64,000 nt of DNA from NCBI GenBank assembly GCA_963778025.1, contig CAVZTA010000011.1, forward strand, positions 89,482 to 153,481, read 5' to 3'. This document shows positions 1 through 9,108 of the stretch, one piece after another. Each line of letters starts with the position of its first letter. The stretch's first letter is position 1. The notes beneath the pieces were generated by a model. The model was given only the letters and a program-made list of their open reading frames with translations. It had not been told where the DNA came from and made no database searches. Origin of the DNA: CAVZTA01 sp963778025 (lineage in GTDB: Bacteria > Chloroflexota > Limnocylindria > Limnocylindrales > CSP1-4). Position numbers and translations under genes: made by a program.

Positions 1-435
1 GCGCAGCCGATGCCGATCGCGACGGGCAGGCGCGGCAGGCCCTCCAGGACGATGCCGGCGAACACGGGGATCGTCGCGGCGAGGACGCCCGTGACGGGCG
101 CGACGACGCTCATCCGCCCGACGGCAAGGCCGTGATAGAGGCACAGGATCCCGAGCGCGGCCGCGGCACCGGCGCCCGCGGCCCAGGCGATGTCGGGCAG
201 CACCGGCACGGGCTCGCCGAGCACGCGGGACAGCAACGCCGTGACCAACAGGGGTGCGGCGAGGCTGACCAGGACGACCCCGAAGACCGGGCGCACGCCG
301 CGACATGAGCCCGCCGCCGAAGTCGGCGGTGCCCCACCCGAGCGCCGAGAGCAGCCCGAACGCGACGCTGCCGCCCGCCGGACCCAGCAGGTCAGCCGTG
401 GACGCCTGCCTCGACCGGCGAAGCCCGTGCGTCAT
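1..435 (-). CDS. DMT-family (EamA-like) permease, N-terminal part, cut by window edge
   Basis: The minus-strand translation gives hydrophobic stretches typical of drug/metabolite transporters: a first helix with LLSALGWGTADF, then VVLVSLAAPLLVTALL, and an alanine/glycine-rich helix ending in SVVAPVTGVLAATIPV. The substrate cannot be told. The proposed ATG overlaps the last 44 bases of the upstream SbcC-like gene, so the two may be co-transcribed; a later start is possible. One extra C near position 270 shifts the frame between GLMSRR and VFGVV. The gene runs off the window, so length and C-terminus are unknown. The family call rests on hydrophobicity and motif resemblance only. Confidence 0.6.
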   Translation of the reverse strand, partial: MTHGLRRSRQASTADLLGPAGGSVAFGLLSALGWGTADFGGGLMSRRAPGLRGRPGQPRRTPVGHGVAVPRARRARAGAARHRLGRGRRCRGRARDPVPLSRPCRRADERRRARHGRPRRDDPRVRRHRPGGPAAPARRDRHRLR

Positions 436-2563
436 CGACGGCGGCCGGTCCCGGCAGCTCGATGACGCGGTCCGCGAGGTGGTCGTAGCGGGAGCTGGTC
501 GTCAGGACGATGACCTGGAGATCCGCCGCGATGGACCGGAGCAGCTCCAGCGCGCGCACGGCCCGCGGGTCGTCAAGCGTCACGAACGGATCGTCGAGGA
601 CGAGCGGCGGTCGGCGGTCACCGGTGACCAGCCGGACCAGGCCGAGCCGCGCCGCGAGGTACACGATGTCGAGCGTCCCCTGCGACAGCTCGCTGACCGG
701 GACCCAGCCGTCGCGCTCCGGCGCCCAGAGCTCGATCCCGAGGGTCGCGTCGTCGACGCGGACGCGCTGATAGCGACCGCCCGTGATCCGCCCCAGGTCG
801 CCGACCATGTGCCGCTCCAGGTAGCGCGTGGCGGTCTCCATCGTCGCCTTCTCGGCGGTCTCGATGGCATCACGCGTCAGTCGGTAGACCCGAGCTCGCC
901 GTCGCAGCTCGGACAGGCGCTCCTGCTGGCCCGCGGCCTCCTCGGCCAGCGCTGCGACCTCCTCCGCGTCGACCGCGTTCTGCTCGACCCGCGCTCGTGC
1001 CGCCGCCTCGTCGTCCCGTGCCCGCTCCATCGCCCGCTCTGCCTCGGCGACCTCGACCTCGAGGCGCTCCCGGGCTCGCGGGTCCTTGGTGATCGGCCCC
1101 AGCGCGTCCATCGCGGACGTCTTCTGCTCGACCTCGAGCGCCGCCGCGTCCCGCCGGCCGGCGAGGTCGTCCGGCGCCTCACCGCCGAGCAGGCCATCGA
1201 GTCGCGCGGCGGCGTGGTCGATCGCCGCGACGTGGTCCTGCTCACGTCGCAGCAACGTCTCGGCCGCGGCGAGATCATCCAGTCCGAGGCCCGCGAGCTG
1301 CCGCTCGATGTCGGCGCGTGTTTCGCGCAGCTCGGCCTCCATCTCCGCGCGGCCTCGAACGCGCTGCGCGACCTGCTCCTCGCGACGCTGGGCGTCGAGC
1401 TCGTCGGAGCGGCGGAGCCACGCGCCGACAAGCACGAGGACGGCGCCCAGCGCCGCAAGCACACCGCCCAGCGCGACCGATGCGAACCCGGTGGCGGATC
1501 CGACGGCCACGACGATGGCGCCGAGGGCGAGCAGGCCGGCCCCCGACCGGATCAGCGGGCGCCATCGCGCCGGGGCGGCGACCTCAGACCCGCTGTGAAC
1601 CTGGTCGCTCAGCAGCGACGTCAGCTCGAGGATCCGGCGATCCAGGATGCGCAGCCGCTCGACCGACTGACGAAGCACCGGCAAGGCAACCGTCGACGAG
1701 CGGTCGGCCTCGAGCCGATCGATCTCCCCGCTGACGTCGACCGCCTGGCGGAACCGCTCGTACCGGTCCTGCGCACGCCCGCGCTCGGACTCCAGCCGCT
1801 CGGCGATGCGCGCCTTGTCGAGCATCGCCCGTGCCTCGGCCAGGCTCGCATCCACACCCGCCCGGTGCTCGCGCGCGAGCGCGAGCGCATCGCGATCCCG
1901 CTCCAGGCTGTCCAGCGCCGCCTCGCCGCGCGCCAGCCGCTCACCCGTGTCGGCCAGGCGCGCCTCCGTGGACTTCAACAGGCCGGGGTGCTTCTGGCCC
2001 TGCCGCTCGAGCTCGAGGAGCGCCCGCTCGAGCCGCCGCTTCGCCAGGGAGGTGCCGCGATCGGCGCCGCTGATCGACGCCTGGAGCCGATCGCGCAGCG
2101 CCGCCTCGTCCTTCGCGATCGCCGCCAGCTCGTGGTGGCGGACGGAGGCCGTGGCCCGGAAGAACGCCTCGGACGGGATGCCGGTGAGCTCGGCGAGCCG
2201 TTCGTCGGCAGCGGCCGGATCGGTCAGGGGCTCCTCGCCGTCGATCTCCAGGCGCACCGTCCCTCGGGCCCCGCGGAACGTCTTCTCGAGCCGGCCGGTC
2301 CGCACGGCGTCCTCGTCCTCGAGCACGAAGTCGAGCGCGACCTCCGGACGCCGATCCTCCGGCGCGCCCCAGGTGCGCAGCCCGTCGAGGTCCGTGGCGG
2401 TGCTCGTGACGCGGCGCGTCAGCGCGAGCTCCAGGGCGCGCAGGATCGTGGACTTGCCGGCCTCGTTCGGCCCGCGGATGACCGTCAGCCCGCGCGCAAG
2501 GTCCAGCTCGCGGGTCCCGCGATGCGCCCGGATGTCCCGAAGGGTGAGCCGCGTGATCCTCAC
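392..2563 (-). CDS. SbcC/Rad50/YhaN-like AAA ATPase with central membrane hairpin
   Basis: The 723-residue protein has a Walker A GPNEAGKST at residues 31-39, long coiled-coil arms, a C-terminal ABC signature ELSQGTLD and a Walker B region PPLVLDDPFVTLDD, the layout of SMC-like DNA-repair ATPases. Two strongly hydrophobic segments lie at about residues 336-381, between the arms. That recalls YhaN-type proteins rather than soluble E. coli SbcC. The GTG start overlaps the stop of the SbcD-like gene upstream by four bases (GTGA), so the two are translationally coupled and probably form one nuclease complex acting on DNA ends. The membrane hairpin suggests the complex may be membrane-tethered; that is inference. 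The reading frame is intact. Confidence 0.85.
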   Translation of the reverse strand: MRITRLTLRDIRAHRGTRELDLARGLTVIRGPNEAGKSTILRALELALTRRVTSTATDLDGLRTWGAPEDRRPEVALDFVLEDEDAVRTGRLEKTFRGARGTVRLEIDGEEPLTDPAAADERLAELTGIPSEAFFRATASVRHHELAAIAKDEAALRDRLQASISGADRGTSLAKRRLERALLELERQGQKHPGLLKSTEARLADTGERLARGEAALDSLERDRDALALAREHRAGVDASLAEARAMLDKARIAERLESERGRAQDRYERFRQAVDVSGEIDRLEADRSSTVALPVLRQSVERLRILDRRILELTSLLSDQVHSGSEVAAPARWRPLIRSGAGLLALGAIVVAVGSATGFASVALGGVLAALGAVLVLVGAWLRRSDELDAQRREEQVAQRVRGRAEMEAELRETRADIERQLAGLGLDDLAAAETLLRREQDHVAAIDHAAARLDGLLGGEAPDDLAGRRDAAALEVEQKTSAMDALGPITKDPRARERLEVEVAEAERAMERARDDEAAARARVEQNAVDAEEVAALAEEAAGQQERLSELRRRARVYRLTRDAIETAEKATMETATRYLERHMVGDLGRITGGRYQRVRVDDATLGIELWAPERDGWVPVSELSQGTLDIVYLAARLGLVRLVTGDRRPPLVLDDPFVTLDDPRAVRALELLRSIAADLQVIVLTTSSRYDHLADRVIELPGPAAVDDARASPVEAGVHG

Positions 2564-3732
2564 AGCGTCACCTCGTGACCTGCGAGCAGCAGGCGACCGA
2601 GGCGCAGCGCGTCGCGCAGCTCCGCGGCCTCGTCGCCGGCCCCGGGTCCGACGGTGGTCTCGAGCTTCGCGATCCGCCCCTCGAGGTCGCGGATGAACGC
2701 CCCGGCGATGGTGTCGGGCCCGGGCAGCATGCCGTCCGTGAGTGGTGGGCGCGACGCATCCCGCACGCGCACCCGCAGGAACGACGGACGCAACGCCGCC
2801 TCGACCTCATCGGGATGCACATCGAGCTCGTCGGGCCGCACGCCGATGAGCCGGACGTCCAGCACGACATCCGCGTCGGCCCGCGCTTGGAGCCGCTCGA
2901 TGACCGCAGGCTGACTCTCGATCACCGACGCATCGAGGTCGATGCGCTCGAACCGCGTCCGACCGACCCGCCGCTCCTCGATGTCGACCGTGCGCCGCCC
3001 ATCCGCCTCGTCGAGCGTCACGAGCAGCACGTTGCCGGCGCGGTCCTGGTCGACGGCGACCGGCTCCGGGGCGCCGCTGTACGCCCACGTGACGCCGCCG
3101 GCGCGCGCCGTCTGCGCCGCGTGCCAGTGCCCAAGCGCGACGTAATCGAGGCCGCTCGCGGCGATCTCCTGGGTGGTGATCACGACGTCATCGCCGTCGG
3201 TCCGGCCCGGGATGGCGACGGCGGCATGGAACAGCCCGACCTTCCAGCGGCCCGGCAGTCCATCGGCCATGCCGGCGTCGCGCAACGGCCCGAACGGCGC
3301 CCGTTTCGTCGGGAACGGCCGGCCCACGATCGAGACGTCGCATGTCGCGATGAACGTGCTCGGCTGCTCCGGTGTCAGGACCACCACCATGCCGGCGTCC
3401 CGCGGCGCCGCCATCGACGGCAGGTCGTACGCGCGATAGACCGAGGCCCGGTCGTAGACATCGTGCGTGCCCGGCGTGATCACCGTGCGGATGCGGCGCT
3501 CGACGAGCCGGCGCAGCTCGGCGGCCACCCGCTCCACCGAACGCCGGGGCTGGACGTTCGAGTCGAACAGGTCGCCCGCGATCAGGACGACGTCGACCAA
3601 TTCGGCGAGCGCGACGTCGATGGTCCGGACGAACGCGGCGAACTGCCGCTCCCGCTGCGCGATGGCCGCCTCGCCCAGATCCGCGTGACGCGCGCCCAGG
3701 TGGACGTCTGCCGTATGGAGCAATCGAAGCAT
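2560..3732 (-). CDS. SbcD/Mre11-like metallophosphoesterase (DNA exonuclease subunit)
   Basis: This is a 390-residue calcineurin-like phosphoesterase with the ordered metal motifs DVHLG (near residue 9), GDLFD, GTHD and GHWH. The third motif is normally GNHD; here the Asn is Thr, which could change activity. The C-terminal third (LDVRLIGVRPDELDVHPDEV) resembles the YhaO/SbcD cap region. It is the first gene of a coupled pair with the SMC-like ATPase, so a role in DNA double-strand break processing is expected. The ATG at 3732 puts the first beta-strand LRLLHTADVHLG at the N-terminus; the open frame continues upstream to 4224, but that extension has no family likeness and is left out. Confidence 0.85.
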   Translation of the reverse strand: MLRLLHTADVHLGARHADLGEAAIAQRERQFAAFVRTIDVALAELVDVVLIAGDLFDSNVQPRRSVERVAAELRRLVERRIRTVITPGTHDVYDRASVYRAYDLPSMAAPRDAGMVVVLTPEQPSTFIATCDVSIVGRPFPTKRAPFGPLRDAGMADGLPGRWKVGLFHAAVAIPGRTDGDDVVITTQEIAASGLDYVALGHWHAAQTARAGGVTWAYSGAPEPVAVDQDRAGNVLLVTLDEADGRRTVDIEERRVGRTRFERIDLDASVIESQPAVIERLQARADADVVLDVRLIGVRPDELDVHPDEVEAALRPSFLRVRVRDASRPPLTDGMLPGPDTIAGAFIRDLEGRIAKLETTVGPGAGDEAAELRDALRLGRLLLAGHEVTL

Positions 3733-4259
3733 CCGGTGCGGCGTGGCCTCCTCTGACGCGATGAGCTGACGACACGTGCCCGAGCGCGGGTGGCCTCGGG
3801 ACCCCGAGGCGACCGTCCGCCCATCACGCGCCACCGGCCGCCGCCGCGGATCGCGTGCCTGGGCGGGGCGTGGCCGCCCCGGGACCCGGGTCGCACGATC
3901 GAGGCGCCCCCATCGCTCCCCGATCGCCTCACCAGTCTCGGCGGGCGTCGTGACACCTAGAGTGTCACAGCCGAAGGGGGGCTCGGGCGGCGACTCGTGG
4001 TAGGCGACTCGCGGTAGCGGCTCGTGGCGAGGTGTCACGCACCTGTCAGAAGGTCGGCGGACCGTTGCAAGGCCCACTTCCGCGGACCCGGTGTATGGTC
4101 CCGCAGCCATCGAAGCACGGTGCGCCCCAGCTCGGGACTCCGAGAACGGCACCTGGGTCTGGCGGCCCCGGCTGACTCCCCGCCGACACGTCACCCACGT
4201 CGCTCCCCGGTTGGGCCACGCCAACGACTGAGCCGAGCCACGCGCCCGGGAGGAGCAAG
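3733..4259. other. Intergenic region with palindromic sites
   Basis: This 527-base divergent region has no convincing gene. It contains a 17-base palindrome at 3951-3967 (TGACAC, five bases, GTGTCA) and, at 4030-4044, AGGTG-TCACG-CACCT followed by another TGTCA. The 13-mer in the second site recurs in reverse orientation at 41554-41566. A TATGGT hexamer at about 4093-4098 could be a -10 box for the zinc-ribbon gene, leaving a leader of about 155 bases. The hairpin CCTCGG-GACC-CCGAGG at 3794-3809 has no T-run. Confidence 0.4.
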
Positions 4260-4598
4260 GTGACCTACGTCGATCGGACGTTGAACTGCGTCGACTGCGG
4301 AGTGGAGTTCGTCCATTCGGCCGCCGACCAGGAGTACTACGCAGCCAAGGGGTTCGCGTCCGACCCGAAGCGCTGCGCCAGCTGCCGAGCCTATCGGCGG
4401 GCGACGAAGGACTCGGGCTCGGACCCGCGCTCCCTCGGCGGCCCCCGGGGCTACGAGCGAGGGGACGACCGGCTGTCGCGCGAGTACTTCGCCGCGATCT
4501 GCACGTCCTGCGGGAACCAGGCCCAAGTCCCGTTCAAGCCGCGCATGGACAAGCCCGTCTACTGCTCGGACTGCTACCGGACGATCAAGCCCGACTGA
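4260..4598 (+). CDS. Small zinc-ribbon (CxxC-type) protein
   Basis: The 112-residue protein carries four CxxC pairs: CVDC near the start, CASC around residue 40, CTSC around residue 80 and CSDC near the C-terminus. It resembles the CxxC-x17-CxxC zinc-ribbon proteins common in Chloroflexota and related phyla, whose exact role is unclear. A Shine-Dalgarno-like GGAGGAGCAAG lies directly before the GTG start. The middle (about residues 45-70) is polar and Gly/Ser/Arg rich, probably a flexible linker between two ribbons. A nucleic-acid-binding role is likely but unproven. Confidence 0.7.
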   Translation: MTYVDRTLNCVDCGVEFVHSAADQEYYAAKGFASDPKRCASCRAYRRATKDSGSDPRSLGGPRGYERGDDRLSREYFAAICTSCGNQAQVPFKPRMDKPVYCSDCYRTIKPD

Positions 4599-4980
4599 GC
4601 CCAGACCCCCAGCTGGGTGCCCCGAGCGACCACGTCGCTCGACCTGAGCCGGAGCGCGGTCCGACCCCCGCCGCGCCCCAGCCGTCCATCGCCGCGGCCT
4701 GCGCGCCGCCTGACTTCCCCGATCCGTTCCCGCGTTCGTGCGCGCCCGGGCGGCCCTCTCCCGCGCCGCGATGCATCGGATGCACGCTACGACGAACCAC
4801 CCGCGCGGTGCCCGGCCCCGGACCCGCGGCAGGCCTCTTCCGACGTCGTTCCATGCATCGGGCGCGTCATCCGGCGGCGGAGACCGCCGGACCTAGCCGC
4901 ACCCTGGCCGCCTCCTTCGACGCAAGCGGCACCCGATGCACGCCGGTCGCGAGCCGCGCGCGCGCCGCGGCGGAGCGAGC
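4599..4980. repeat. Intergenic region with inverted-repeat element, copy 3
   Basis: No gene is supported in these 382 bases between convergent neighbours. The left arm (about 4773-4797, core GCATCGGATGCACGCTAC then GACGAA) and a weaker right arm (about 4838-4868, GACGTCGTTCCATGCATCGG) match the arms of two better copies at 32048-32214 and 44407-44573. The rest is GC-rich sequence without a T-run terminator. Confidence 0.45.
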
Positions 4981-5689
4981 TCAGATCCGGAACGCGTCGC
5001 CCTTGCGATAGCGCTCCCGGCGCCGACCCCGCCACACGGTGACGCGCCCACGGCCCTGGACCTGCCACGCGCCGTTGCAGCCGATCGCCGCCGTCTCCTC
5101 GTCGATGCCCAGCACCGCATCGCCGCGCGGCGCCTGCAGGGCGATGAGGGCGACGAGCGCCTCCGGCCACGCGTCGTAGTGCGGCAGCACGGCCGCTGAC
5201 TCGACCAGTCCCAGCGCCGACCGCCACCTGATCGGGAACGGCACCTTCTGGCGCGGCATCTCGGCCTGGCAGCCGGCCAGCACCATCGCCCCAGCGGAGC
5301 AGCCCGCGATGACCGCGCCGCGTGCATGGGCGGCACGCAGCGCCTCTCCCAGCGGCGACCCCTGCAGCACACCCAGCAGATGCGATGGCTTGCCGCCCGA
5401 CAGGTAGATCAGGTCCGCCTCGCCGACCGCCTGGAGGTTCGCGGCGTCATGGCCATCGTCGGCCGTGCGGACCATGACCGGCTCCACCTCGGCGCCAAGC
5501 GCCGTGAAATGCTCGACGCCCATCGCCGCCCAACGCTGGAACGTGGCGGCGCCGTCGGGCCACGACGCCGTCGGCAGGATGGCCACACGTGGCCGCGCAA
5601 CGCCGGTCGCATCGAGCAGGCCGCGGTCGACCGTGTCCCATCGCAGCAAGGAACTCGCCGGCGCCCACCAGCGCGACCGATCCGGGCAC
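4981..5689 (-). CDS. Peptidase S51 (peptidase E / cyanophycinase-like)
   Basis: The protein of about 235 residues has the S51 nucleophile motif GCSAGAM and a preceding YLSGGKP loop, as in dipeptidase E and cyanophycinase, which hydrolyse aspartyl peptides. Upstream of the GTG start a TAGACT box sits exactly six bases away, so the mRNA is probably leaderless and the start is well supported. The frame breaks once near 5635: the N-terminal VALVGAGEFL is read in one frame, and TVDRGLLDATG onward in the next after one extra G. Otherwise the domain is complete. The substrate (dipeptides or cyanophycin-like polymer) is not determinable. Confidence 0.75.
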
Positions 5690-5695
5690 GGCCGA

Positions 5696-5701
5696 AGTCT
5701 A
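5696..5701 (-). promoter_or_regulatory. -10 box, leaderless promoter of peptidase E gene
   Basis: TAGACT lies six bases upstream of the GTG start at 5689. At this distance transcription should begin at or within a base or two of the start codon. Confidence 0.55.
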
Positions 5702-5765
5702 TGCATCCGGCGCATCGATGCCGTGCCGGACGACCGCGACGACATGCGACACTCGCCTGCTCCCG

Positions 5766-7373
5766 ATGCCGAGCCAGCCGATGACCACGACCCAGCGCTG
5801 GACGATGTTGGCCGTCGTCCTGGGCTCGGCGATCGTGTTCCTCGACGGGACGATCGTGAACGTCGCCCTCGCCACCATCGGCCGCGAGCTGCCGGGCGCG
5901 GTGCTGGGCACGCTCGAGGGGCTGACGTACGTCACCAGCGGCTACTTCGCGACGCTGGCCGCGCTCCTCGTCCTGTCGGGTGCCCTCGCCGACTACTACG
6001 GCCGGCGGCGGGTCTTCGTCATCGGTCTCGCCGGGTTCGGTGCCACGTCGGCCCTGTGCGGGCTTGCGCCCAGCCTCGAGCTGCTGGTGGTCGCGCGGAT
6101 CTTCCAGGGCGCGGCGGGGGCGCTGCTCGTCCCGGGCGCGATCGCGATCATCACGGCGGTGTTCGAGGGACCGGGCCGAGCCCGCGCGTTCGGCATCTGG
6201 GCGGCGGCGACGGCGGCGGTGGGCCCGCTGGGACTGCTCATCGGCGGGACGCTCGTCGACACCATCGGCTGGCGCGTGGCCTTCCTGATCAACGTGCCGC
6301 TGGTGCTCCTCGCGCTGTACGCGGCGATCCGGCACATGCCCGAGACGAAGAACGAGGAGGCGACCGGCGACTTCGACTGGCTCGGCTCGCTCGTGGCGAT
6401 CCTCGCCATCGGCGGCCTCGCGTTCGGCGTGATCCGCGGTCAGCAGCAGCACTGGGCCGACCCCGCGGCGTGGATCGCGCTCGGCATCGGGATCGTCGCC
6501 CTCATCGCCTTCCCGATCCTCATGGCGCGGCGGCCGAACCCGCTCGTCCCGCTGGCGTTGTTTCGGAACCGCGGGTTCGCCGTCATCAACCTGTCCACGC
6601 TGCTGATCTATTCCGCGCTCTACGTGAACTTCGCGTTCCAGTCGCTCGTGCTCCAGTCGGCGCTGGGGTACACGGCGCTGGGCGCCGGCGCGGTCGGCCT
6701 GCCGAACGGGATCATCCTGGCCTTGCTGTCGACCCGGATCGGGACACTGGCGGGGCGGATGGGGGCGCGTCCGTTCCTCGTCGCCGGACCGCTGCTCATG
6801 GCGACGGGCCTCCTGTGGTACACGCGGCTGCCGGCCACGTCGACGGCGTGGCAGGCGACGATCACGAACCCGTCGACGCTCGTCCCGCCCGCGGCCACCT
6901 TCATCGACGTGCTGCCGGCGATCGTGCTGTTCGGCGTCGGGATCTCGATGGTGGTCGCGCCGCTCACGTCGACGCTGATGTCGAGCGTCCCGACCGGCAA
7001 CGCGGGCGTGGCCTCGGCCATCAACAACGCGATCAGCCGCGTCGGGCAGCCGATCCTCGCGGCGCTGATCTTCGTGGTCGTGTCGGGCACGTTCTACGCG
7101 ACGCTCGGCGCGATCGCCGGGGTCGACCCGAACGATCCGACCCTTCGCCAGCTCCAGCCCCTGACCGCGCCACCGCCCGGGACGCCACCGGAGATCGCGG
7201 CGGCTGCGCGCGCGGCCTCGGTCGATGCGTTCCACGTGGCCGCGTTCGTGTCGGCGTCGCTGTTGCTGGGCGGCGCGGCGACGAACTTCTTCGGTCTGCG
7301 CGGGCTTCGGTCAGCCGCGCCCGCGATGGGCGCGCGCGGTGAGGCGATCGAACCGGCAGGCGGCGCGGGCTGA
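5766..7373 (+). CDS. MFS multidrug exporter, DHA2 (14-helix) family
   Basis: The intact 535-residue protein begins a first helix with LGSAIVFLDGTIVNVALATI, the hallmark of DHA2 (EmrB/QacA-type) drug/proton antiporters, and carries the motif A-like loop GALADYYGRRR. About 14 hydrophobic segments can be counted. It should export hydrophobic compounds through the inner membrane. Two starts, at 5766 and 5781, are possible; both are close to the first helix. The stop is two bases before the methyltransferase gene, so the two are probably co-transcribed. Confidence 0.85.
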   Translation: MPSQPMTTTQRWTMLAVVLGSAIVFLDGTIVNVALATIGRELPGAVLGTLEGLTYVTSGYFATLAALLVLSGALADYYGRRRVFVIGLAGFGATSALCGLAPSLELLVVARIFQGAAGALLVPGAIAIITAVFEGPGRARAFGIWAAATAAVGPLGLLIGGTLVDTIGWRVAFLINVPLVLLALYAAIRHMPETKNEEATGDFDWLGSLVAILAIGGLAFGVIRGQQQHWADPAAWIALGIGIVALIAFPILMARRPNPLVPLALFRNRGFAVINLSTLLIYSALYVNFAFQSLVLQSALGYTALGAGAVGLPNGIILALLSTRIGTLAGRMGARPFLVAGPLLMATGLLWYTRLPATSTAWQATITNPSTLVPPAATFIDVLPAIVLFGVGISMVVAPLTSTLMSSVPTGNAGVASAINNAISRVGQPILAALIFVVVSGTFYATLGAIAGVDPNDPTLRQLQPLTAPPPGTPPEIAAAARAASVDAFHVAAFVSASLLLGGAATNFFGLRGLRSAAPAMGARGEAIEPAGGAG

Positions 7374-7375
7374 CG

Positions 7376-8113
7376 ATGACCCGCGAGTGGGACGCTCGGA
7401 CGTACGACCGCGTCGCCGACCCGATGACGCGCTGGGGCGCCGCGGTGCTCGATCGGCTGCCGCTGCGCGGCGACGAGCGGGTGCTGGATGCGGGCTGCGG
7501 CAGCGGGCGGGTGACGGAGCTGCTGGCCGAGCGACTGCCTCGGGGCGAGGTCGTGGCGCTCGATGGGTCGAGCCGGATGGTCGATGCCGCGCGCGAGCGG
7601 CTGGCGCCATTCGGCGATCGCGTCGAGTTCGTGGTCGCGGATCTCCTGCAGCCGCTGCCGATCGCGCCAGTCGACGCCATCCTCTCGACGGCGACCTTCC
7701 ACTGGGTGCTGGATCACGCGACGTTGTTCCGGAATCTCGCCGCGGTCCTGCGGCCTGGAGGCCGGCTGGTCGCGCAGTGCGGTGGGCGCGGCAACATCAC
7801 GCGCTTGAACGAGATCGTCGACTCGCTGGGCTACGCGAGCCACGAGGTCCATCACTTCGCCGATCCGGACGAAGACGCCGAGCTCCTCCGCGCCGCGGGC
7901 TTCACGGATGTGCGGTGCTGGCTCCACGACGAGCCGACGGTCATCGAGCCGCCGGAGGCGATGGCCTCGTTCCTGCGGACGGTGTGTCTGAGTCCGTATC
8001 TCGAGCACTTGCCGACGGCCGAGCACGACGCGTTCATCGCCGAGGTCCAGCGCCGGATGCCGAAACCCGAGCTCGACTACGTCCGGCTCAACATCGACGC
8101 GACCCGCGCATGA
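7376..8113 (+). CDS. Class I SAM-dependent methyltransferase (trans-aconitate methyltransferase-like)
   Basis: This is an intact 245-residue protein with SAM-binding motif I VLDAGCGSG (about residues 40-48), an acidic residue after strand 2 (VVALDGSSRMVD) and the motif ILSTATFHWV, which resembles trans-aconitate 2-methyltransferase (Tam). The substrate is uncertain because many small-molecule methyltransferases look like this. It starts two bases after the MFS stop, and its TGA overlaps the ATG of the arginase-family gene, pointing to a three-gene transcript. Confidence 0.75.
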   Translation: MTREWDARTYDRVADPMTRWGAAVLDRLPLRGDERVLDAGCGSGRVTELLAERLPRGEVVALDGSSRMVDAARERLAPFGDRVEFVVADLLQPLPIAPVDAILSTATFHWVLDHATLFRNLAAVLRPGGRLVAQCGGRGNITRLNEIVDSLGYASHEVHHFADPDEDAELLRAAGFTDVRCWLHDEPTVIEPPEAMASFLRTVCLSPYLEHLPTAEHDAFIAEVQRRMPKPELDYVRLNIDATRA

Positions 8114-8901
8114 GCGACGTCATCCTGCTCCCGTACCACCAGGACGAGCGCCTCGACGACGCGGCGATCGTGCTGCCTTCCGAGCGTCGAGGCGACGCTG
8201 GTCGACCCGCCGCTGCCGGTCGCCGACTCGCAGTGGCCGCGGCTCGTCGCGTTGTATGCGGAGCTGGCCTCGGCGGTGGCGGCAGGGCTCCGCGGCGGCG
8301 GGCTGCGCGCGGTCGTGGTCGGCGACTGCCTGGCGTCGCTCGGGACACTTGGCCGGGCTGCAGCGGGCGGGCCACGACCCATCGATCGTCTGGTTCGACG
8401 CGCACGGCGACATCCACACGATCGCGTCGTCGACCTCGCAGTACCTGGGCGGGATGCCGCTGCGGATGATGATCGGGGGCGACCCGGACAGGCTCACCGG
8501 GCCCGCTCGGGATCCGGACGCTGGCCGAGGATCGGGCTGTCCTGGTCGATGCGCGGGACCTCGACCCCGGCGAGGTCGAGTTCCTGGCGACGAGTCGCGT
8601 CCGGCGATCGTCCGTGGACGAGCTCACCGCCGCCGATCTGCCGCCCGGCCCGGTGCTCATCCACATCGACCTCGACGTCATCGACGCAGCCGAGGTCCCG
8701 GGGATGCGCTTCCCGGTCGGCCACGGCCCCAGCTCCGACGCGGTCCTCGCGGCGGTCGCCCGCCTCTACGCCACCGGCCGGGTCGTGTTGCTCAGCCTCT
8801 CCTGCCCGTGGTACCGAACCGACGACGAGCAGCTGGCTCGCCAGCGGACGGCCCTGATCGAGCGGTTCCTGGCCGTCGCATCGGTGTCGTTGCGCGCCTG
8901 A
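8110..8901 (+). CDS. Arginase/agmatinase/formiminoglutamase-family hydrolase (frame-broken)
   Basis: When three one-base insertions (near 8185, 8349 and 8505) are bridged, a protein of about 262 residues appears with the ureohydrolase manganese motifs IVWFDAHGD and HIDLDVIDAAEVPG in the right order. Family members hydrolyse arginine, agmatine, formiminoglutamate or related guanidino compounds; the exact substrate is open. All three shifts are +1 and the sequence on each side is family-like, so a sequencing artefact is more likely than decay. The last 100 bases are duplicated in degenerate form at 9751-9860. Confidence 0.7.
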
Positions 8902-9090
8902 AGGTCAGCCACGGTGCTGACGACGTCGCTGTTCGCCGCAATCGAACAGATTCGGTCCGGATCAGCCCGTTCGAGGCCTCGAGAGGCGCTTCACGACCTT
9001 CTGTTAGTCCCGCACGACGAATTCGCGGCTGAACACGCCCTCACCTCAGCCCAAACGGCTGAAATCCGTTCGCGACAACCGACCATCCCG
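8801..9090 (+). repeat. Direct repeat, copy A (3' end of arginase gene plus about 190 bp)
   Basis: This segment matches 9751-10039 over its whole length at roughly three-quarters identity by eye. It includes blocks such as GTTCGCCGCAATCGAACAGA and TTCACGACC(T/C)(T/C)CTGTTAGTC. It begins inside the arginase coding region and continues past its stop. Confidence 0.7.
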
Positions 9091-9108
9091 CGCACCCGGA
9101 GCTCGGCG

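Noticed and set aside
305..2578. 757-codon open frame on the plus strand opposite the SbcC-like gene
   Set aside because: It is the complementary shadow of a clear ATPase gene; the translation is Arg/Pro/Asp-rich without domains. Similar antisense frames (5409-7235, 16826-18607, 30015-31223, 34463-35311) were dropped for the same reason.
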